Assembly: GCA_949987705.1 (NCBI GenBank)
Contig: OX465283.1
Span: forward strand, 157,681,850 to 157,745,849
Reading direction: 5' to 3'
DNA length: 64,000 bases
Origin: Thereva unica
Taxonomy: Eukaryota > Arthropoda > Insecta > Diptera > Therevidae
Shown here: piece by piece, positions 57,131-64,000 of the stretch
How positions within the stretch are numbered: position 1 is the first letter of the stretch
Layout of the letters: each line of letters opens with the position of its first letter
Notes under the pieces: model-generated
Databases searched by the model: none
Told to the model about the DNA's origin: nothing
Seen by the model: only the letters and a program-made list of their open reading frames with translations
Position numbers and translations under genes: made by a program

Positions 57131-57533
57131 CCCCGTTAATGACTAGATTCGACCCAGGTTCAACCTTGGTTCAACCCAGTCACAAACGGGGTCGAGATGA
57201 AACTGGGTCCATTCAACCCAACTCAGTTCTCCTACCTGGGTCGATTTGATATTTCGCTCATATACCCTGGTTGAGGTGTAATTGGGTTGAAGTTTTGTTT
57301 GCTTACCATCCGTGAAGTCCACCTTCGGCGTTAGTTTTGTGTTCGGTGTTTTTGCTTGAACAGGAATAAAAAATATTTCGGGCTGAGAATTTCACACAAA
57401 AATTTAAGGTTATATCTTTTCATGTCAATTCAACTCTAGTTCAACCCAAAGTGAACTCAACTCGAAATCATTTACGGTGGTCGAAATTGCAACTCAACCT
57501 TGACTGAACTTTTCAACCTAGACATAAATGGGG
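57131..57533 (-). mobile_element. MITE family C, copy 2 (inverted relative to copy 1)
   Basis: Ends CCCCGTTAATGAC and ATAAATGGGG, flanked by TAA on both sides. The interior is the reverse complement of 8936-9351, including TTCGGCGTTAGTTTTGTGTT and AAATTTAAGGTTATAT. The short open frame of copy 1 is disrupted here. Confidence 0.8.
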
Positions 57534-57544
57534 TAATTGGTTGA

Positions 57545-57929
57545 CTAGTATGTTAAAAACATATGCAGGGTGTGCTGCATAAAGTAACAAGGGGCTGCGG
57601 ATAGGTTTTGGATAGACGACCTAAAAATCGAAGGGAGGTTTGAAACTTTTTTGGTAGAGGTTTACATATCACCTTGTATTTTTGTAACTCACGTTTCGTA
57701 ACGGCGTGGATATATGTATGGCTAATAGCTGTGTCGGTATCGAAAGCTTAAGGGTATATCTTTAAAGATTTTAAAAAAGCTTCCCGAATACGTAAAGCAG
57801 ATTTTGGGATTGCTCCATTTCATTTGTAATGAGCTTTGCCTCATAGGGCACTTATGAGAAATTGATAAGGCTTGCTTCACTTCAGTTTTGGTGATGAGGA
57901 ATCTAAGAGGAAAGCCCTTTTTCGGTATG
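57545..57929. other. Unassigned DNA
   Basis: No homology or repeat boundaries visible. Confidence 0.35.
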
Positions 57930-58175
57930 CCTCTCATTTGCTACATGGGTTTCACATACGAGAATACCCCTCTTTCGGCACGTCCTTCATTTGTAACATG
58001 GGACCCACACACGGCACGAGGCATGCCCCTTTTAAGTGATGTCGGGTATCACTGATATTTGTGTTCATGAGGAAACCATGGGAAAACCTTCTTTCGGCAT
58101 GCACCTATTTTTGCCCCACATGGGGTCCTCATGAGGAACCTACGGTAAAATCCCTCTTTCGGCATGCCATCGAGA
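57930..58175 (+). repeat. GGCATGCC-bearing repeat G, tandem-like block
   Basis: The words CCCTCTTTCGGCAYG or CTTCTTTCGGCATGC occur four times (near 57968, 58090, 58153 and a variant at 57916), separated by CATGGG / ATGAGGAA blocks, suggesting a diverged tandem array of roughly 60-70 bases. Related to 30240-30375. Confidence 0.5.
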
Positions 58176-58189
58176 CCTCTTTATAAATG

Positions 58190-59335
58190 CTATTCGAGTG
58201 GAGTTTTCAAACCATAGGCTATCATGCAATTATAAGTTATTAATAGCTCCAAGCTATGGCTTCGTTTGATAAACCTTGACTGTGTGCGGCCTTTCGACCA
58301 CGTTCCTTCGTCGCCAGCCAACGAAACGGCCCTCCAACGTTCTGGGTTATTAAGTGTACCAACATGAAAAATTTTGGGTGTGAACTTCCCTACCCAAAAC
58401 CAAAATGTCTGTGCACTTTTCCTTTCATCCACACGCTCTAATCTTTAAGTACAGCTCAGTTCTTGACCATTTAAAGCTTTTGGTAAAGTTTCGCGGTTTG
58501 TGAGCCCGTTTGGCTGCCATTAAAAATGGTTAAAGAATCTACGGCCATCATATGCCCATTAAAAAGGCAAGCGACCAGCGTTTGCCCGTTATAAGGCCAT
58601 TTTTATTATTTTTATTCGGGTCCTACACTACCATTGTGTATATGGACAATGACATATATAGAGCATTACTGCGGTGGCATAGAACCAGCCGTGATAGCTT
58701 CGTTACAACATAAATAAAGTCAAAGAATGGCTTACTATTGATCGCTAGGACGATTCGAATATTGTCGACGATCTCCAGCGGCTCAGTTATGTACCACTGC
58801 ATGTTGAGCTGGTAAAAACCTAGGCGATGGTGATGGATAAAAGATTCTGCAGCTGTCAGCGTTATGGAAGAGATCCCAGAAATGGGAAAGTTATCAGACT
58901 GTATGCCCGGAAATATTTCAAAGCTTTAACCTTCTTCTGTGATCAACCAACCGGGTTTACCCTAGAATACCACATCGTGGACTCATTTGATACACGGATG
59001 GATCCAAGGCAGTGGTAGGAATAGGTATAGCGAAACCAAATGCTACAGATTTAGTACAGCGTTAATCTTATGCATCTTATCTACTGACTATCATACACGT
59101 TCCGTTCTATTGGCATACTCCTTTGAAAACTTATAAAGATCCTACGCTAAGACGCATATTTTTATCTTACAACCATGTGGCAATCAGAGCGACAAAGTCC
59201 CGTAGTACTATATCGAAATTAGTAAGTTATGTCCAACTCGGGAAAATTACTGCTTCTTGGAAAAATTACTGCCAGTGTCGAATGGGGATCCAATTCCCCG
59301 AAAGAAAAATAGAGCGATATTGTTTACAAGTGTCT
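58190..59335. other. Low-copy DNA
   Basis: Apart from 58535-58605, which matches 41880-41950 (CTACGGCCATCATATGCCCA, AAGCGACC, GCCCGTTATAAGGC), no gene or repeat is recognised. Confidence 0.4.
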
Positions 59336-59342
59336 TTCAAAT

Positions 59343-59760
59343 AAAAATAAAATAAATGGTTAAAAAATATTTTTAAAAAAAAATTCTTTTAATTAACTAA
59401 AAAATGTACTGAAAAGTAAAAAATAAAAAATATTTTAAAGAAAGCGTGAAATTTCAATTTTAATGAAAAAGTTAATTAAAAGAATGGCGCATTTTTCATC
59501 AAAAAATTTTGTTAGAATTTGAAATTAACAAAGCAAAAAATTGAGGGTTATTGTAAATCTCACGCGATTTACAGTTATATTTTCAATTTTTGATGAAAAA
59601 TGCGCCATTCTTTTAATTAACTTTTTCATTAAAATTGAAATTTCACGCTTTCTTTAAAATATTTTTTATTTTTTACTTTTCAGTACATTTTTTAGTTAAT
59701 TAAAAGAATTGTTTTTTAAAATTTTTTTTTAACCATTTATTTTATTTTCTACTTTTTAGT
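59343..59760. mobile_element. Near-perfect AT-rich palindrome (fold-back element)
   Basis: Left arm about 59345-59515 and right arm about 59595-59757 are reverse complements with only a few differences, over about 160 bases, with an 80-base centre. Landmarks: AAAGAAAGCGTGAAATTTCA (left) and TGAAATTTCACGCTTTCTTT (right); AAGAATGGCGCATTTTTCAT and its complement nearer the centre. No coding content. Target duplication not obvious. The high arm identity suggests a young insertion or conversion between arms. Confidence 0.85.
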
Positions 59761-59764
59761 TTAT

Positions 59765-59935
59765 TATATGTATTCCGCCATTTTATGATGGCAATTCTAT
59801 TAGATTTAAAATTACGTCACACAGTTTACTGTATTCATTTGATACCCATGTCGTGGGCTCGGTGGAACATAATTGCAAAAACGGCCGCCATCTCGGAACC
59901 GTCTTCTTGATTTTTTTACAAAAAGGTCAGTTTGC
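59765..59935 (+). repeat. Dispersed repeat H, copy 2
   Basis: CATTTGATACCCATGTCGTG and GCCGCCATCTCGGAACCGTC, then CTTGATTTTTTTACAAAA. A parallel copy follows at 60265-60490, with a fold-back sequence between them. Confidence 0.65.
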
Positions 59936-59947
59936 ATTTAGTACTTA

Positions 59948-60205
59948 TACATGATGAGTTGAACTCAAGTTGAACCCAAGTCTAACTACATGTAAACGGG
60001 AGTCGAGTTGGGTTAAGGTTGACTGAACTCGACTCAGCTCTGCTACCTGGGTTTAGTTGAAATTATGCATACGGACATGAGTTCAGTATTTGAGTAGTTG
60101 AATTTAGTTGACAGCAGCATCTCTGTGTTTGTTTGTGATTTTTTGTAACGTGTATTGCTTCTTTATTATCAACTCACCCTTAACTCAACTATTCATCTCA
60201 TCATT
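59948..60205. mobile_element. Probable fold-back MITE (ATGATGAGTTGAACTC ends)
   Basis: ATGATGAGTTGAACTCAAGT at the left faces AACTCAACTATTCATCTCAT then CATTCA at the right. The left arm is rich in GTTGAA/TTCAACC and TACCTGGGTT motifs like family C. It separates two copies of repeat H. Confidence 0.5.
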
Positions 60206-60264
60206 CATACACATTAACCACCCGAACTACGAGTGTGTGCAAAATTGGAAGTTGATCGGTTATA

Positions 60265-60490
60265 TTTTCTACTTTTTAGTCTATTATAAGCTTTCCGCAA
60301 TTTAGTATTGGCCGCCATTTTGAATTTGGAATGACGCCACATAGCTTATTGTGTTCTACCTGTCATATCCTTTCATTTGATACCCATGTCAGAGGGCCGC
60401 GGAGCACAATTTCAAAAATCGGGCGCCATTTTGGAACCGCCATCTTGATATTTTTACAAAATGGCCAGATTGCATTGTCATCCAAACTAA
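60265..60490 (+). repeat. Dispersed repeat H, copy 3
   Basis: TTTCATTTGATACCCATGTC, GGGCGCCATTTTGGAACCGC, CATCTTGATATTTTTACAAA, preceded by GGCCGCCATTTTGAATTTGG. The longest of the three copies. Confidence 0.65.
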
Positions 60491-61845
60491 ACGTGTATGC
60501 AAAATTGTATGACAAACAAGGTATAAATAAAAGAATTTAAAAACTCCAGGTTTTGAGGCCCCCATACACGGCCAAATTATAAGAACATCCAGATTTTCAT
60601 GCGAACGAGTTTTGATCGGCCGATCGGATTATTTTATAATAGTCTCTTCCTGGGAATAACAGGAGTTGCTGTAACAATTTTCCTGTTTTTCTTTTTAAAT
60701 TCTACTTTCACATTATGTTTGGATTTAAGCCCAATTCTTATTTGTGATGGATCAAATATCATAAAAAATTATGAAAACATTATATTGTAACAAATTAGCT
60801 GTTTCAGATTCTCAGTGAAAAATCCGAACATTCATCACTAGAATTCCACCGCAAGAATTGAATTGTGGTGAAAATGTGAAAGGTCAAATGTTGTGAAATT
60901 GTTATGTGTCAATAATTAAACGCGCACCAAAAAGGAAAGAAGTAAATTTTTCTGTAAATAGTAAGAAATTTGACTGTTTATATTATTTTTAAGTTTTTAC
61001 AGATGGAAAGTCATACCAGAAAGAAGCTTGAATATTTCCTCGAATTTTGCCGGAATCATCCAGATATTAGACAAAATAAAATGAGACCCCACCAACCCTT
61101 TTGTTGTGATTTTGGGTAATGTCACTGACGATTTGAATTGGAATTACTGTTCTACGTGCCTAATCACACTTGGGACTTATAATGTGCATAATATCACAGC
61201 ATGCAATAAATTCCACATCTACTAAATTTAAGTTCCACATTAAAATCCCAAAGGAGTAACATAAACAAGATTAAAACACATCAAAAAGCAAGATTGAATT
61301 TAAATGTCATCATAGTAAAAATGAAAATTTCTATAGAATTGATTAAGTTAACATCTCTCTCCCCCTCAAAATCACCACACATATATGTACACATAAAGTT
61401 TCCACAAGGGCTTTCCTAAGAAAATTGCTTCCTATAGAGAAGAAGAAAGTTAACTTTTCCCAGGAACTCTCACTCAAATCGCACACAGACCGAAGCCATT
61501 GAACTCGGTCCCAAATACATATTTATACCCCAATAACTTCGGAATTATCACACCCTATTTATATTTTCCCCCATTTAACATCGCCCAACAAAATATGATA
61601 AGGTATTACAAATTTCCTGTTCAACGATCTCCCATCGGTTGGTAATTGTCAAAATTACGATTTGATGGTTACCATAAGGTCATCACACAGAGTGGACATA
61701 CCGAACGCCTAGTGCCCAACCACTGATTATACTGGATAATGTTTCAATAAACAAAGCCAACCCTAAACCGAGAGATATGTAAGCGGCTCAGAGCTCTAGC
61801 TCTAGTCTAGTAGTTCCGGGAACCAATTTACGCTCGTAAAACGCT
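60491..61845. other. AT-rich low-copy DNA
   Basis: No gene, RNA or repeat end recognised. Confidence 0.4.
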
Positions 61846-61849
61846 GGGC

Positions 61850-62563
61850 GTTAACCATAATTAGCAATTTAGTAATAACCGCGCTAAAAGCAATGAAACT
61901 TGATGACCTTCAGCACCAGGGAAAGGAGATAACGTAGATTTTGGGCGCTGGTCTATGGCGGAATATCTGTCTCTTGAATTGGAGTGTTGAAATTCAATAC
62001 CCGGCCGCGGACCAGATAATAATGGACAGAAATGCCTCAATTTCACAAGAGATGGAATATTTTTATTTTAAGAGGTGGATAGAAGTCGAGGAGCTTGTTT
62101 CCAGAAAATGGCGGCTGTGCTAATTCTTTGTAAAGAAGAGGGAAGATCATTCCAGAGTCGAATCGCATGCACAAAAAACGAACGACTACCAATCCGAGAC
62201 AGGTGAGATGGAATAAGGAATGTAAGTGATCTCAAGGTTTGCAAAGGTGTAAGGAAGCCGGAACTTTATGTAGAAGAGCTAGTGCCATAATATCGAAAAA
62301 ACAAAAGAGGTCACAGCCTATTAGTGAATTCCGAACAGAAGATATATGATCTGACCTTCTCAGGTGGAAGATAAGGCGTAAGCAATCATTGAATGCAACA
62401 TTAAGTCGTTCACGACAGGATGAATCAAACACAGTGTAAGCAAGTGAGCGATAGAGGAAATGCGGAAGAATGAGAGATTTTGCAAGCTTTGAACGCATAG
62501 TGGGTGATAGGAGACTGGCATAAAGCTTACGTAATGTCCCATAAATCTTGGAGAGCATTAGTG
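61850..62563 (-). pseudogene. Non-LTR RT C-terminal part, minus strand, interrupted by an RTE-like element
   Basis: A 108-codon minus frame (62558-62232) reads SKIYGTLRKLYASLLSPTMR then SKLAKSLILPHFLYRSLAYT and NVAFNDCLRLIFHLRRSDHI, the usual region after the thumb in Jockey/R1-type elements (KLxxSLxLPHxxYG..V....RLNxAFNxCxRYVF.LRRxDHIS). Further C-terminal similarity (VRFLCMRFDSGMIFP) continues in other frames to about 62120. The expected RT core should lie upstream, beyond 62563, but there an RTE-like element starts, so the original RT was split by that insertion. Confidence 0.75.
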
Positions 62564-64000
62564 AGACTTCTTCGACTCGTTAGTTGGCGGTCAGCGCGAG
62601 ACGTCCCCGCAACGGATACGCTGCTGTCGGTGCCGCTGGGTCTCGAACTTTATTCACGATTCATTTCTATTCTTGCCTTGTGTTTGGCGACATCTCGAGC
62701 CTCGGTAACTGACAATCGTTGATTCTTTAGATCACCCTCGATATTCTTTAGCCAGGTTTTCTTCGGTGCCGATCGCTGGATTCTCGGGACGGTCTCGCCA
62801 GAAAAGTTTACGTGACAAGCGGTCATCACACATTCAGCAAACATGGCCAAACCACCGCAGTCGACGTTTTTGCATTTCTTCTTCGATCAGTGTCTGCTGA
62901 TCGCATCTTTGTCTGACTGTCTCGTTTCGAAAGCGATCGCGTAGTAAGACACCGAGGATATGCCTCAAGCATCGCATTTGGAAGACCTCGAGCTTCTTAA
63001 CGTCCACTTTGAGCAATGTCCACGTTTCAGATCCATAAAGAAGAATCGGAAGGATCAACGTTCCATCAACGGTAAAGGTCCATGTTGCTGTTGCCTGACC
63101 GATGCGGCTGTGAACGTCGTACGTCGATGCTACTTTCGTTTTCTCAACCAATGATCCAAAATATTTGAACCTCGAAACCTCGAACCTTCGATTTGGGTTT
63201 CATCGAGGTGAACACTGGCCCTCGATCCGTCCGTTGCGAGCACTTAGGTCTTTTCTGCATTGATTTTTAACCCATATGCCTGGGCGATGCGGGAATGCCG
63301 TATAATGCTGTAAACATGCTAAGGGCGAAAATAGTTTCCACAGCGACTGGCAAAAACGAATAGAACACACAGCTTTTCTATGAGTATGAAGGGTGCAGCA
63401 CAATATGCAGACCACTCGACGACGAGGTCGCCAAGAGTGGCGACTCAATCAATTCAAGTTCTATTTTGTAGCCGTCGCCCCTCAAAGTTGCCTGGGCGGT
63501 GTGACATGGGATTGTGTTGCTATTCTCGTATGTTCCTGTGCGCGTGTGTAGCATTCGGATGTCGAAGATGATTATTCTTGTGTGTGCTTTTTATTTGTGT
63601 GCACCGTCGCCGTCGCCCTTAGCATGTTTACAGCATAAGATGTCCGTTGCTTCGGAATCCGTGTCGGCCAAGACGGCGCTATAGTCGGCGAACACTAAGT
63701 CGGTTACGAAGTTGTTGTCGTCGCATCGAACTCGGAGTCGTCCATCGAATGCTTCACGCATAAGCGCGTCGATCACAACATTGAAGAGAAGTGGCGAAGC
63801 GACGTCTCCCTGTCGGACACACGTTTCAATCGGGAACTCCTCGGATAAGTCGCTTTGAATACGAACGCTGCTGGTTGAGCCATCGTTCGACACTTGGAGA
63901 AGTTGGATGATTCTCAATGGCACGTGTTCGGTGTCCAAGACTGTCCACAAGCTGTTCCAATCGATGCAATCGAAAGCGGATTTGAAATCGATGAAAACGA
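62564..64000 (-). pseudogene. RTE-like non-LTR retrotransposon, minus strand, split by a MITE and continuing past the window
   Basis: From the window end downward: VLDTEHVPLRIIQLLQVSND (63880-63945), FPIETCVRQGDVASPLLFNV then VIDALMREAF (63745-63835, the RQGDxxSPLLFNxxID motif), VTDLVFADYSAVLADTDSEA near 63645-63700 (motif C FADY instead of FADD). The MITE at 63306-63635 interrupts; then AYGLKINAEKT near 63245-63280, ILPILLYGSETWTLLKVDVK and KLEVFQMRCLRHILGV near 62955-63060, RRLRWFGHVC near 62834-62865 and the tail KKTWLKNIEGDLKNQRLSVT near 62700-62765. The 3' end is about 62564 with GARGAAG-like tail. Frameshifts and the lost Asp make it inactive. Confidence 0.88.
63306..63635. mobile_element. 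330-bp MITE family F with TAA target duplication
   Basis: Starts TGCTGTAAACATGCTAAGGG and ends with its reverse complement; TAA flanks both sides (63303-63305, 63636-63638). The inverted ends are about 22 bases. The interior is GC-richer, with GCGCGTGTGTAG and GTCGCCGTCGCC. A TAA/TTA duplication is typical of PIF/Harbinger elements, but no transposase is present. It is inserted into the RT of an RTE-like element. A partial copy lies at 22355-22485. Confidence 0.82.

Overview
The window looks like a gene-poor stretch of an arthropod nuclear genome, probably an insect. The evidence is indirect: a full set of arthropod-type retroelements (Jockey/CR1-like, R1/LOA-like and RTE-like non-LTR elements, Ty3/gypsy and BEL/Pao relics), a Tc1/mariner-type transposase relic, hAT-like and fold-back MITEs, and a run of CCTAA, the complement of the insect telomere repeat TTAGG. 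Base composition is AT-rich, with microsatellites and a few GC-rich islands. I find no convincing host gene, no intact tRNA or rRNA gene, and nothing bacterial (no operons, no CRISPR). Every recognisable protein homology belongs to a dead mobile element.

Layout. 0.4-5 kb: a dispersed repeat abuts a Jockey-like RT pseudogene (600-2400) that is split by a 664-bp fold-back element; then an inverted-repeat element (2690-3449) and a second, minus-strand RT pseudogene (3470-4560). 5-10.6 kb: low-copy DNA, hAT-like MITEs, a gypsy integrase relic split by a MITE (8936-9351), and a LINE RNase H/zinc-knuckle end with a CCTAA tail. 10.7-16.7 kb: an inverted-terminal-repeat element, an internally deleted Jockey-like copy and an R1/LOA-type RT. 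18.6-23.2 kb: a 32-bp satellite, an inverted-repeat element, a CR1-like element, BEL gag and an RTE-like relic. 23.2-30 kb: mostly low-copy and GC-rich DNA, a small RTE-derived retroposon with a 16-bp target duplication, and an RTE endonuclease fragment. 30-37.2 kb: R1/LOA, mariner-type and RTE relics. 37.5-45.3 kb: repeats, a tRNA-like SINE head and long low-copy DNA. 45.4-54.9 kb: CR1-like and R1-like RTs, a MULE-like hairpin with an 11-bp target duplication, the best-preserved RT of the window (50390-52560) and a composite hAT-like element with an 8-bp duplication. 55-60.5 kb: low-copy DNA, MITEs and a near-perfect palindrome. 61.8-64 kb: a three-level nest (LINE, RTE, MITE).

The elements do not form a working pathway. 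They record successive insertions, and the nesting gives relative ages. The most informative signals are insertions with readable target-site duplications: TTATTA at 1234/1904, TTATATCCCCATCTTC at 27711/27904, GAATTTTTATG at 49123/49375, CCTATATT at 54012/54879 and TAA at 63303/63636. I see no undescribed defence or gene system. The novel material is structural: unusual fold-back and composite non-autonomous elements.
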